64,000 nt of DNA from Tanytarsus gracilentus (lineage: Eukaryota > Arthropoda > Insecta > Diptera > Chironomidae), in the NCBI GenBank assembly GCA_038502055.1, contig JAXRKN010000044.1:6394501-6458500 (forward strand), given 5' to 3'. Numbering within the stretch: the stretch's first letter is position 1; the number at the start of each line of letters is the position of its first letter. The notes below the pieces were generated by a model. The model was given only the letters and a program-made list of their open reading frames with translations, was not told where the DNA came from and did no database searches. The translations under genes and the position numbers were made by a program. Below, piece by piece: positions 36,832 through 46,846 of this stretch.

Positions 36832-37628
36832 ATGCAGTGCTTTAGTAAAAAAACAACGCCGACGCTTTACTGCAATCGACAGGGTGCGCCTAGTCGAATG
36901 GTTTTGCTGACGATTCAAAATTTAGGCATTAAAGTAGATTTGCAGTACATTGACACGGCGAGAGGCGAGCAAAACACTCCTGAATACTTGAAGTTAAATC
37001 CACTTCATCAAGTTCCAGTGCTGAGACTCGAAGAGCAAAATTTTATTCTTACCGAGTCGAGGGCGATCATGATTTTCTTAACGACTGTCGCAAAGTCTAA
37101 TTTGTATCCAACGGATGTGAAGAAAAGAGCTTTAGTCGATGCGAGACTCTTTTTTGATGCTTCCTCAATCAGTCCGAAGATCAAAAATTTCACCGTGAGT
37201 TGAAAATATTTTAAAATTAAATTTTTTTAACATCTTAATCAATTTCAAATTTTTAGTCTCTAATTCTACGTCACGATGCCAAAAAAATCCCCGAAGAGTT
37301 TCGCGAAGCGATCAAAACAATTCTCAGCAAAGTCGAAACTCTTCTCACACAAACGCAATATTTTGCCGGCGATGAATTGACCTTGGCCGATTTGGCGCTC
37401 TTGGCGAATGTTGAAACGATAAAAGTGAGTTAAACTCTTATCAGTCAGTGAATCGTGTTGACTATTTTTCTGCAGGCTTGGGGTGCCGACTTCAGTGAAG
37501 ACTATCCAAAGTTAAATGCGTGGTATGAAAAGTGCGAAAGTTTGAAAGGTTTTGTTGAGAATCAAGATGGTGCAAAAAAGTTGGCGGAGAGACTTGAAAA
37601 AATTGTCGATGAACCTTTGTGGAAATGA
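36832..37628 (+). CDS. delta-class GST 4, catalytic serine missing
   Basis: Exons are 36832-37194, 37257-37424 and 37476-37628, giving 227 residues. The fold is complete: NPLHQVPVL, ESRAI, FAGDELTLADLALL and a DEPLWK end. However, aligning CNRQGAPSRM with HNCVSPPSRM of GST 3 puts Gly18 where the catalytic Ser should be. Such a protein may bind ligands or glutathione without normal delta-class conjugation, or use another residue. The N-terminus is about nine residues longer than in GST 1. The frame and splice sites are intact, so this is not an obvious pseudogene. Confidence 0.9.
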
Positions 37629-37767
37629 ATAAAAAATTATAGTTTCTACCCCTGAAAATTATTTTTAAAAATCTAGTTTTTTATGACACTCGAACAAGAT
37701 TTTTAGAGAACTCGATTTTCATCTTCAGTTTCGTTCTAAATTTCAATCTTAAAAGACTCACTCGACC

Positions 37768-38858
37768 ATGAAGGGAATTCTTTATCACAACATCAACAGT
37801 CCACCAAGTCGAATGGCTTTTTTGGCGGCCAAAAATTTAACACCCGACCTTGAGATTCGCGATCTCGACATTTTTCATGGTGAACAAAACTCTGAAGAGT
37901 TTTTAGCTCTAAATTCAATGCATCAAGTTCCAACTTTGGTTCACGATGGATTTGTTGTGACGGAATCGAGAGCGATCATGATTTATTTGGCGAGTATTAT
38001 GGAATCGCCATTTTATCCAGTGAATGACTTGAAGAAGAAAATTCTGGTCGACTCGAGACTTTTTATGGACGCAACAAACACGACTTATGTGGTGAAGAAT
38101 TTTTGTGTGAGTTCAAATAATTTTTATTCCAAGTCAATTTTTAAGTTTATCAAAATATTTCTTCATGATTTTTAATCGATTGAAATTCACGGCGTAAATC
38201 ACTTTTGATATTTTCGGTGAAACTTTTGAAGTTACTAGAAATTTTTGCAATGCTTGAGGATTATTTTTGAGATGTTGGCATGCAAACTCAATTTCATGCT
38301 TTCGATGAGGTTTTTCTTTGAGGATTTTCAAACTTTTTGACATGAGAACGTGGTTCGAATATTTTTCGGCGATTTTCAGTTTCATCCTCAACATTCTTTT
38401 TCGCAGCCAATATTCCTTAAATTTTGCGTAGTAAAAAGCTTCCAATTGTAAATTTTTGTAATCCATGACTTGCTAAATTATGAGAATTTTTCAGTATCCA
38501 ATAATTCGTTTGGGTGTCAAGAGGCAGCCCGATCATGCTCGACCAAGTATTGTTAACACTCTAAAGAACTTGGATAGAATTCTTCAAAAGTCAAAATGGT
38601 TTGCTGGCGATGAACCAACAATAGCTGATTTTTCATTTTTAGCAAACGTTGCATCGATTAAGGTAATTGCAAAATTTCTAAAAACTAAATTAAATTTTTA
38701 ATTTTTAGGCTTGGGGTGTCGACTTTACTGAGTTTAAAAACCTTAGTGATTGGTATGAGAGATGCAGAAAATTCAATGGATTTTATGAGAATGAGGAAGG
38801 ATCAAAAATGTTAGCCGCATTGTTGACTCGCGGAATGGACGAACCACTCTGGAAATAA
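37768..38858 (+). CDS. delta-class glutathione S-transferase 5
   Basis: Exons are 37768-38106, 38495-38662 and 38709-38858, giving 218 residues. The catalytic Ser is in NSPPSRM; MHQVPTL and ESRAI form the GSH site, although the usual Asn-Pro is Asn-Ser here (LNSMHQ). The C-terminal half has FAGDEPTIADFSFL and ends DEPLWK, linking it to GST 3 and 4. Intron 1 is 388 bp against about 50-60 bp in neighbours, because it holds an antisense ORF of 110 codons. Confidence 0.92.
38123..38466 (-). CDS. candidate nested single-exon gene in GST 5 intron, unknown product
   Basis: The frame runs from ATG 38466 to a stop at 38134 (110 codons), and AATAAA follows at once on the same strand (38128-38123). The protein is basic and helical, rich in Lys, Leu, Tyr and Met, with segments such as FYYAKFKEYWLRKRMLRMK that resemble loose helical repeats. 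No signal peptide or membrane helix is seen. It fills nearly the whole intron and has no intron of its own, as expected of a retrocopy or a nested gene. It does not match any family I know. The main alternative is a chance frame in the antisense of an insertion. Confidence 0.45.
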
Positions 38859-38983
38859 TTTTTATCTTTTTCAAATAAATTTTTCTTATCATCTTATCGA
38901 AATTTTCTTGTAATTCCTTTGATTATGAAATAAAATGCGACCACTTGAATTTTTCAAATTTATCTAAACAGTCGACAATCAAA

Positions 38984-39845
38984 ATGTCTACAAACATGAC
39001 ACTTTACTTCTCTCGCAAATCAATTGCATCTCAGTCGTGTTTAATGTTGGTGAAAATTCTCAAGCTTGAAATTGATCTTGAGGATTTAGATTTGGGTGGT
39101 GATGAACATTTAGTGAATAAAGTACCGGTTTTAGTTCATGATGAATTGATTTTAACAGAATCAAGAGTAATTTTATGTTATTTAGTTGGAAATTTCTTTA
39201 ATGGAAATTCACTTTATCCAATTGATTTAAAAAAGCGTGCAATGGTCGATCAACGGTTGTTTTATGATGCGTCAGTGGTGTATCCGAGTGTCATAAATGT
39301 TATTGTAAGAAATTTAATTAAAAATTTAACTTTCAATGAAAAAATAATATTTTTTAGCGTCCGATAATTTTTGAAAAAGGCAGTGAAATTTCACAGAAAG
39401 TCAAAGATGCACTTTATGCAGTTTTTAAAGTACTTGAAGGACTTTTAGACAACAATAAGACGGAATTTTTTGCAGGAAACGAAATTACTGTTGCTGATCT
39501 TAGTCTTCTTATTAGCGTTAATGCTTCTGTGGTAAGTTTTTATTTTATCCACTCGGTTAATTTTAACCCATTGAATTAAAAACAAGAGTTGAGATTTTTT
39601 AAATTAAAAAAAGTGAGGAAAATTTTTTACTTCCAAAATTTTTAATTTTAGGTAGAAAAATTTTAATGTGCACCTATTTAAAAAATTAAATTTATTTTCA
39701 GCAATTTGGATTAAAAATTGATCAATTTCCTTTGCTCTTAAAGTGGTTTGTGATTATGCAAAATCTTTCTGGATTTGAAGACGTTTTGGAAAATTCAAAA
39801 TTTATTGTAAAAATTATGCAAGAAAAAATAGAAAAAATTTTGTAA
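38984..39845 (+). CDS. divergent delta-class GST 6 with shortened GSH-site loop
   Basis: Exons are 38984-39304, 39358-39531 and 39702-39845, giving 212 residues. ATG 38984 fits the family better than an in-frame ATG 39 bp upstream. A Ser is kept at the catalytic position (SRKSIASQS), but the following Pro and Arg are Ala and Gln. The segment between beta-2 and the cis-Pro reads GGDEHLVNKVPVL, about nine residues shorter than in relatives, and the usual NPxHQ is gone. TESRVI replaces ESRAI. Exon 2 is 174 nt rather than 168. The gene looks intact but its glutathione binding may be altered. Confidence 0.85.
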
Positions 39846-39987
39846 TGAATTTTTTAAAAGGCAGAAAATTTTGTACACCTAGATTTTTTCTTTAAAAATT
39901 ATCACAAACTTCGCACACAATCAAAAGCTTATCAGTGTCATTTCACACCCGCGAAGAAAATTCCGAGTTCAGTTTTATTTCATCGTC

Positions 39988-40796
39988 ATGAGTGGCAAGT
40001 TAACGCTCTATTATTTCATCGGCTCAATGCCGTCTCGAGCTTGTTTGATGCTCGCAAAAAGACTTGGATTAGAAAAAGAATTAGAGATAAAAATTGTGAA
40101 CATTTCAAAAGGCGAACAATTTAGTGACGAATTTGCGAAAGTGAATCCGCTCAAAAAAATTCCAGTACTCGTTGATGGCGATTTACTTGTGACAGAATCG
40201 AGAGCAATTTTAGCATATTTAGTGAACTCAAGGAAACCGAATGATCCTCTGTATCCATCAGATGCTAAAAAAAGAGCGATCGTTGACTCGCGACTTTACT
40301 ATGATGGAACAGTTTTCTTTCCAAATTTATTTGCAGTCATTGTACGAAAATATTTTATCAAATATGGACTTTGAACTTTAAAAGCGAAAAATGTTTTTAT
40401 TTTCATAGCAGCCGGTTGTTGTGGAGAAGAAAACAAAAATATCAAAAGAACTTTTCAAACCCATCGAAAATTCATTAGAAGTGCTTGAAAGCTTCTTAGA
40501 AAAAAGTGAATATTTTGCAGGAGAAAACATGACAATTGCTGACTATTCAATTGTTCCAAATGTCACTACTGCTATGGTATGTAAAGTTTAATATTTTGAG
40601 GTCCAAACAACTTATTGAAAATTTTCCTAAATCTTCAAAACTTTTTTAGGAATTTGGTTTTAATTTCTCAAAATATCCAAAACTAACTTCCTGGCATGAA
40701 AAAATGAAACATATTCCTGGATTTGATGAAAACTTAGCAGGAGCGAAAGGTGCAGGAGATTACATTAAATTTAAATTAGGAGGTTCAATTTTCTAA
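39988..40796 (+). CDS. delta-class glutathione S-transferase 7
   Basis: Exons are 39988-40341, 40409-40576 and 40650-40796, giving 222 residues. The catalytic Ser is in FIGSMPSRA; NPLKKIPVL and ESRAILAYL follow. In the C-terminal half, FAGENMTIADYSIV and IPGFDEN fit the delta class. A TCAGT initiator at 39969-39973 lies only 19 bp before the ATG, so the 5' leader may be very short. The acceptor of exon 2 is one of two adjacent AGs; I took the one giving Gln-Pro, in line with Arg-Pro in relatives. Confidence 0.92.
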
Positions 40797-41053
40797 TGTT
40801 AAAAAGCTTTTTATTTTATACGTTAAATTTTTAGCGTTTAATAGAATAAAAACTCTTAAATTGTCGCTATTTAAAATTACTCAAAAATCAACGCTGGAAT
40901 GATTCATTAATTAGTGAAAAAATTGGGAGAAACATTTTTAAAATTATTCGGTACTTTTGTGATGTAAAATAATTTTTTGATAAAAATTTTATTTGATTGT
41001 ATTCTCAAGCTGTGAGTAATAAAATTACAAAAACAAGATAAATTTCTCAATCA

Positions 41054-41087
41054 TATAAAAAGCGACAGAAAGCGATTCGCGTTCAGT
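41054..41087 (+). promoter_or_regulatory. core promoter of GST 8: TATA box and initiator
   Basis: TATAAAA at 41054-41060 and TCAGT at 41083-41087 are spaced so that the T of TATA is 31 bp before the A of the initiator (41085). That is the standard insect arrangement. The start codon follows at 41102, giving a leader of about 17 nt. Confidence 0.75.
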
Positions 41088-41101
41088 TTTCATAAATCAC
41101 G

Positions 41102-41915
41102 ATGAGTGAAAAGTTGACTTTGTATTATGTTTCGGCTTCAATGCCCGCAAGAGCTGTTTTGCTATTGTGTAGAAATTTAGGGATTGATGTTGATGTGAAG
41201 GTGATGAATTTAGTCGCTGGTGACCAACACACGGAAGAATTTAAAAAGTTAAATCCAGTTTCTAAAATCCCGGTGATAGTCGACACTGATGGATTTGTTT
41301 TGAGTGAGTCGAGAGCAATTTTGGCATACTTAGTGAACACCAGAAAACCTGAAAGTGCTTTGTATCCGAGTGATCCTAAAAAGAGAGCTTTGGTTGATCA
41401 AAGATTGTACTTCGATGCAACCGAAGTTTTTTCAGTCATTCGCGCACTTGTGGTGAGTTTAAAATTACATGAAACTATTTTAATTTTTTAAAAATTTAAT
41501 TTTAGCGACCAGTATTTTTTGATGGCGTAACTGAAATCAGTCAGAAGGTGAAAGACGAAGCAAAAGCTTTTATGAATTTACTTGAAATTTATCTGAATGA
41601 CAGCGAATATTTTGCCGGCTCAGAAATGACAATCGCTGATATTTCAATTCTGACAAATGTAACAAGCATGAGTGTAAGTTTAAATCAGAGGGTGGAAATC
41701 AAATTTTAATGTCGCAAGTTCCACTCTCCAGTTTTTCGATGACTAAATTTAAATTTTATCTTCCTCAGGAATTTGGATTCGACTTTTCTGAAAATCCTAA
41801 AGTAACTGCATGGTACAAGAAAATGCAAACAATTCCTGGATTTGAGGAAAATTTGGAGGGTGCAAAATCTCTTGTGAAATTGGTTATTGAAACAATCGGC
41901 AAAAATGTTTTTTAA
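41102..41915 (+). CDS. delta-class glutathione S-transferase 8
   Basis: Exons are 41102-41452, 41506-41673 and 41769-41915, giving 221 residues. It has the catalytic Ser in SASMPARA, NPVSKIPVI before the cis-Pro, and SESRAILAYL. The C-terminal half has FAGSEMTIADISIL and IPGFEEN. It is close to GST 9 in sequence and has the same exon sizes (351, 168, 147), so the two are an older tandem pair. The upstream region has a well-spaced TATA box and initiator. Confidence 0.93.
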
Positions 41916-42202
41916 AATAAACGAATTCAATTAAAAATAAAAATTAATTTTGCGTCGAATAAAAAATTAATTTAGCAAAAATAAAAACTTTTATTTTAAG
42001 TTTTTAAAATTTTTTTAAGGCAATTTCAAATCGTGAAGAAATCTTAAATTTTTTTATCGCCAGTTTTTTATGTTCTTATCTGTCTGAGTCTCACATTCTC
42101 TCACTTCCACCTAATTCGTATTATCAACATTTAAGCAATTGAGAATGATTAAATAATATTTTCTCTAATATATAAGAGCTAACTCAGTTGAAGTTAATCG
42201 TC

Positions 42203-42995
42203 ATGACTGGAAAGACGACTTTATATTTTACTGCCGGTTCACCGCCAGCAAGATCAACTCTTCTTTTAATTCGATATTTAAATATCGATGTTGATGTTAA
42301 GAAAGTAAATTTGTTAGGAAAAGAGCAGCACAGTGAAGAATTTAAAAAATTAAATCCAGTTTCAAAAGTTCCAGTTTTTGTTGATTCTGATGGATTCACT
42401 TTGAGTGAGTCGAGAGCAATTTTGGGATATTTAGTGAACACTAGAAAACCTGGAAGTGATTTGTATCCGAGTGATCCTAAAAAGAGAGCTTTAGTTGATC
42501 AAAGATTGTACTACGATGCTACAGTAGTTTTTGGAGCCGTCATTTCACTTGTGGTAGGTCTTAGAATTTTTGATCAAACTGAGAAAAATTATGCATTTAA
42601 AATTCTAGCGACCAATAATTTATTTTGGTGCCAAAACCGTCAGTCAAACGCTCATCGATGAACTTACAGCAATCATCAAAATGTTGGAGAGCTTTTTGAG
42701 TGATAGCGAGTACTTTGCCGGTGATAAGATGACGATTGCTGATATTTCCATTTTAGCCAGTCTAACAACATTTGCTGTAAGTATTTCTCAACATAAAATA
42801 AAAAAAAAATTTAATAACTTTCAAGTAATAATTATTTACATTTTTCAGGAATTCAACTTCGACTTTACCGAGTACCCAAAGCTATCAGCGTGGTACAAGA
42901 AAATGCAAACAATTCCTGGATTTGAAGAAAACAAAGCAGGTGCAAAATTTTTGGCCGGCATTATTGCCGAAAGACTTGGAAAATCACTGTTTTAA
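42203..42995 (+). CDS. delta-class glutathione S-transferase 9
   Basis: Exons are 42203-42553, 42609-42776 and 42849-42995, giving 221 residues. ATG 42203 was preferred to the in-frame ATG at 42188 by alignment with GST 8. Motifs are TAGSPPARS (catalytic Ser), NPVSKVPVF, SESRAILGYL and FAGDKMTIADISIL. A TATATAAG at 42169-42176 and TCAGT at 42184-42188 are present but only about 17 bp apart, too close for a standard pair, and the initiator overlaps the upstream ATG. The end LGKSLF links it to GST 8. Confidence 0.93.
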
Positions 42996-43323
42996 AAATG
43001 AAGTCCAAAAAATTAAGAATAAAATAGAACTTTTTCCTTTTATATTGGATTCCTGTTTAAGCTTTTTATCTAAATAATTTTAGCTGTTAATAGCAAATTG
43101 TCCGATAATTTTTGCGTAAGATTTCATTCACATCTTCTTTTTTTGCCGATTTCAAAGAATTCATGTGATGATAGCAAGGTGGATATTTCAGCATTTTTAC
43201 TAATTGAGGAACTGGAAATACTGATAAATCAAGCTGTTAATTAAAATTCATTACAAATTCAAATATTGTTTCAAAATAAAGGTTTCATTAAAAAATTTAT
43301 TGTCTTTGATTTTTGACCATCAA

Positions 43324-43742
43324 TCATCGCAGACAATTTCCAGGATCACTAATGTCAAATCTACAATGTGGAATGAATTCCCAAGCTAATTCACAGCGTT
43401 GACGTTCAAAATTGAATAACGTTTTGCAAGGACATTCAATTGAATTGCTGACCCAACCTCCAGCACCATCAGGGTCACATTGATAGTATTGTCTTAATTT
43501 TAATGAAGGAAAGAGAATTCCTCTGTTAGCGGGATTGCTGCAATCAGGAACTGGGCATGTGTCGGGCCATTTTGCGGATAAGTTTATAAATTCAGAATCT
43601 CTACTCTGTGCAGTTATCACTGCGAAGTGAGAACCCAACAGTAGGGTGGCGACTGTAAATTTAAAAACATTTTTAGTTTTATAAAATATTTAAGGGAATA
43701 TTGAATAAATTTTAACTTCTTCTTACATAAAATGTATTTCAT
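43324..43742 (-). CDS. secreted single-domain chitin-binding (peritrophin-type) protein
   Basis: On the minus strand exon 1 is 43742-43727 and exon 2 is 43652-43324, giving 114 residues. The tiny first exon (16 nt) completes a signal peptide, MKYILFATLLLGSHFAVITA. The rest is a CBM14-type domain. Its cysteines are at CPVPDC, YYQC, ECPC, RC and PHC, with the aromatic and Cys spacing of peritrophin-A domains and a YYQCDPDG core. Such proteins bind chitin in the peritrophic matrix or cuticle. It is a single-domain form and lies opposite to the GST genes, so it is probably independent of them. Confidence 0.88.
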
Positions 43743-44914
43743 GTCCTTCAAATATCCAAGTTGAACTGAGAGGCATTTTCATTATTTTATAGTCTTAGCA
43801 TGTTATCAGTTATGTAGGTGCAGCTTGTTATTTACAAAATAGCAAAATATTTGCGAGAAGATAACGTTGAAAAAAATTATTAATTAGTTTGTCTTCCTCT
43901 TTGAACACATGTACAATAGGATCGAATTTTATTAGAGACCAGAGTGAGAAAAATAATGGGTGAAAAGGGCCAAATGTCTCAAAATCTTACTAATTGAGCA
44001 ACTGGAAATACTGACAAATCAAATTTTTAATTAAAATTCATTACGCTTGCTAGGTTAATTATGTTCTTATATCAAATCATTGACTAAATTTACATTTCCT
44101 CTATTCAAAACCACTCAAAAAAGTAATCTTTATAAATATCCATTTTAATGCTCTGATTTCCCCCTGGTTAAGTTATTTCAGGAGTTAATTAAATTATTTC
44201 TATCTCAATATTTTCGCTGAAACACTATCTCCCATATAAACTCTCCAAGCTCAAAAAATTTCTTACTTTCACGATGAAAACTTTCACTATTTGTTTCTCT
44301 CTCCCACATAAACTTTTTTATTTAATTTAATTAACTTTAATGGGTTCGCGGAAATTTTGTATTAACAGAAAGTCTTCTCCTCGATTGCGAGAATTAAATA
44401 AAATTTTTTTGAAGGAAATCCAAGCATCTGTGCGACCTGTAGAGCGCAAACAAAAACGTCTCCCGGATCCTAACACTTCTCTTTCGAGGATACTGCCTGA
44501 CCGTGGATTGAGTAAGTGTGTTTATTTCATAGATCAGAATTTCGATGGCCTTGCATATGGCAAAAGTTTTACATCCAAATAATGCTTCTTGAAATTAGGA
44601 GGTGACAAAGAGCGTTTTCTCCCGTGGTCGAAATCAATATATAGCGTAAACTGGGGGTGGGAAGTTCGGAGGTAAGGAAATCCCTCCGAGTACCTCCAAG
44701 CTTCCCATTCCTGAGCGTTGCTATAAATAAAATAAAAAAATAAAAAGAGTTTAAAAAATTTGTATTTTATGTTTCCTCTCCCTGCTAACCACAGCTAAAA
44801 AATTCCATTTGATAATTTTACTCACACACAAACAAATAATTTAAAAACCTCTGATTAAAAATTATCAGTTAAAAAAAGATTAAAACTTATCTCGCTCAGT
44901 ATTATTCAGAAATT
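43743..44914. other. spacer with possible retroelement remnant
   Basis: This stretch lies between the chitin-binding gene and GST 10. The first half is AT-rich with nothing visible. From 44340 to about 44745 base composition becomes more mixed, with an 80-codon frame (44340-44582), an imperfect GC-rich hairpin (44653-44711) and an A-rich tail with ATAAATAAAATAAAA. This could be the 3' end of a truncated non-LTR element. Confidence 0.4.
44340..44745 (+). mobile_element. possible truncated retroelement 3' end with hairpin and A-rich tail
   Basis: The frame 44340-44582 gives a basic 80-residue peptide that I cannot match (starts MGSRKFCINRKSSPRL). The hairpin arms 44653-44674 and 44691-44711 pair with about three mismatches over 21 bp (GGGAAG / CTTCCC and GGAGGTA / TACCTCC). 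The tail after TTGCTATAAATAAAA is A-rich. There is no reverse transcriptase motif and I found no clear target duplication. Confidence 0.3.
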
Positions 44915-45705
44915 ATGCCCGAAAAGTTTACGATTTATTTTACTCCCGGTTCACCGCCATCGAGAGCTTGCATTCATCTCGCAAGACTTTTAGATTTAGA
45001 AGTGGAATTGAAGACTGTGAACTTATTTGGCGGCGATCTTCAATCAGAATGGTTCAAAAAGTTAAATCCAATGAAAAAAATTCCGGTTGTGGTTTATGGT
45101 GACACTGTTTTGTCAGAATCGAGAGCAATTTTGGCTTATTTAGTGAATAAAATTCAACCTGGCAGCTCACTTTATCCAAGTGATCCCGAAAAGAGGGCAG
45201 TCGTTGATCAACGATTGTACTTTGACGCAACAATGATTTTTCCAGGCATTATCGGCATCACAGTCAGTAAATTTATTGAATTTAATTTTTTTTATAGTTT
45301 GTAAATTATTTTTTAGAAATCAGTTTTTTTCAACAAAGGAGAAGATTTTATTGAAGCTGCGAAAAAGGAAATTTTATATGCTTTAAATTTGCTAAATGAA
45401 TTTTTAGAAATTAGCGAATTTGTTGCTGGAAATGAATTGACAATTGCTGATATTTCAATCCTGGCAAACATAACAACGATTGAAGTAAAAAATAATGTTC
45501 AAAACTGTTTATAAATTTATTAAATTTGATATTTTTTAAGGCTCTTGGTGTCAACATTTCATCATACCCGAAACTTAATGAGTGGTATAAAAAGCTTCAC
45601 AGGCTTAAAGGATTTGAAGAGAATAAAAAAGGAGCCCAAGGACTTGCTAAACTGGTCGTTAAAATGAATGGACCAATTTTTGACGGAAACTCTGCAAAAT
45701 TGTAG
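44915..45705 (+). CDS. delta-class glutathione S-transferase 10
   Basis: Exons are 44915-45262, 45317-45484 and 45541-45705, giving 226 residues. Motifs are TPGSPPSRA (catalytic Ser), NPMKKIPVV, SESRAILAYL and, in the helical half, VAGNELTIADISIL. The usual His before the cis-Pro region is Lys. The donor of intron 1 is GTCAGT, weaker than in relatives but required for the phase. The C-terminus is about six residues longer than in GST 8. A TCAGT initiator is at 44896-44900, 15 bp before the ATG. It ends the cluster. Confidence 0.91.
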
Positions 45706-45792
45706 AAAAACTAAAATTAAAAATTGAGAGAAATAAAAATGCAGTCCGGTTTTTAATTAATTTTACTCTAAATTTTTTTAAAATAATTTTAT

Positions 45793-46266
45793 TTATGAAT
45801 TTAAATCTTCAATCCTGACAACATTAAAACTTGACCTTTGAATTTTAATGAACGAAGAATTCATCACTAATAAAATTAAAATAACTCCGAATATCACAAA
45901 CACAAAATTCATTGCAAACAACCTGAACTTAATTTCGTTAATGATTTTTTGTTGTTCCTTTACTAATTTTTTAAATTTTTTTACTTCAAGCTCACAGTTT
46001 AAAATTGAATCATTTGATAGAATTTTAGTTTTTGATGATTTATTTTTTAATTGTAATAATTCAGTCTCAATGTGATTAACTCTTCCCGTTAGAAGTGAAT
46101 CACTTTGTAAAATTTCTTGTTCAATTTTTTGTGTGAAATTTTTGAAATTGTTGAAAATTTCATTTTTGATTTGACTTTTTAAAATTTCGTTGTTTTTTGC
46201 GTTGACTTTATAAGAATGAGTCGAACTTATTGTCAATAAGATGAATATAAATCCAATGGCTTTCAT
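45793..46266 (-). CDS. small coiled-coil single-pass membrane protein
   Basis: A single exon encodes 157 residues. A signal peptide (about 1-18, KAIGFIFILLTISSTHS) is followed by a Lys/Glu/Asn-rich region with heptad spacing (about 25-110). Then come a membrane helix at about 117-137 (FAMNFVFVIFGVILILLVMN) and a short cytoplasmic end. The layout equals the back half of the LRR protein just upstream (46847-47932) without the LRRs, and the two have the same orientation 580 bp apart. It is plausibly a shortened relative. Function unknown. Confidence 0.75.
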   Translation of the reverse strand: MKAIGFIFILLTISSTHSYKVNAKNNEILKSQIKNEIFNNFKNFTQKIEQEILQSDSLLTGRVNHIETELLQLKNKSSKTKILSNDSILNCELEVKKFKKLVKEQQKIINEIKFRLFAMNFVFVIFGVILILLVMNSSFIKIQRSSFNVVRIEDLNS

Positions 46267-46846
46267 TTTGAGTTTTGAAATGTTTTAAATTTAAAAATAT
46301 TTTTTTAGATCTTTCTCACTTGACTTTTGAATTTTGAGTGCGGTTTTTGAATTATCCTAAATTGTTTTATTTAAAGTTTTACTATCAAAAATCTCGATGA
46401 CTTAAATCATGACCGAACGTGTCCGCATATTTTTTGTGAGTAATTTCTCGCATGCATGAAACTGATAACTTGAAGCAAAACTCCAAGTGACGCGTCGAGA
46501 AATTTCATTAATGAAACATCAACAGCTGATCAAGGGTCAAAATTAAATGAGAGAAAATCAAAGATGATTAAAATCGAGAGTAAGTCAATTAATTAATTAT
46601 CAACATTTGTTTCATTTTTTAAATTTAATTTGTTTTATTAAGGAATTTTTAAATCACATCGCATTTTGTTTGTAAACAATTTTAAAATAATTTATGGTGT
46701 TTAAGAAGTTTGAGTAACTGACAACATGAGTAATTTTATGAGTTTTTGTGGTTTAATTTGATTTTTACTCAAATTTACAGATCTTTTTGTGGTTTTTAAA
46801 TTTTATACGAGATTTAAAATATTTTATACGTTTCAATTGTTTGACC

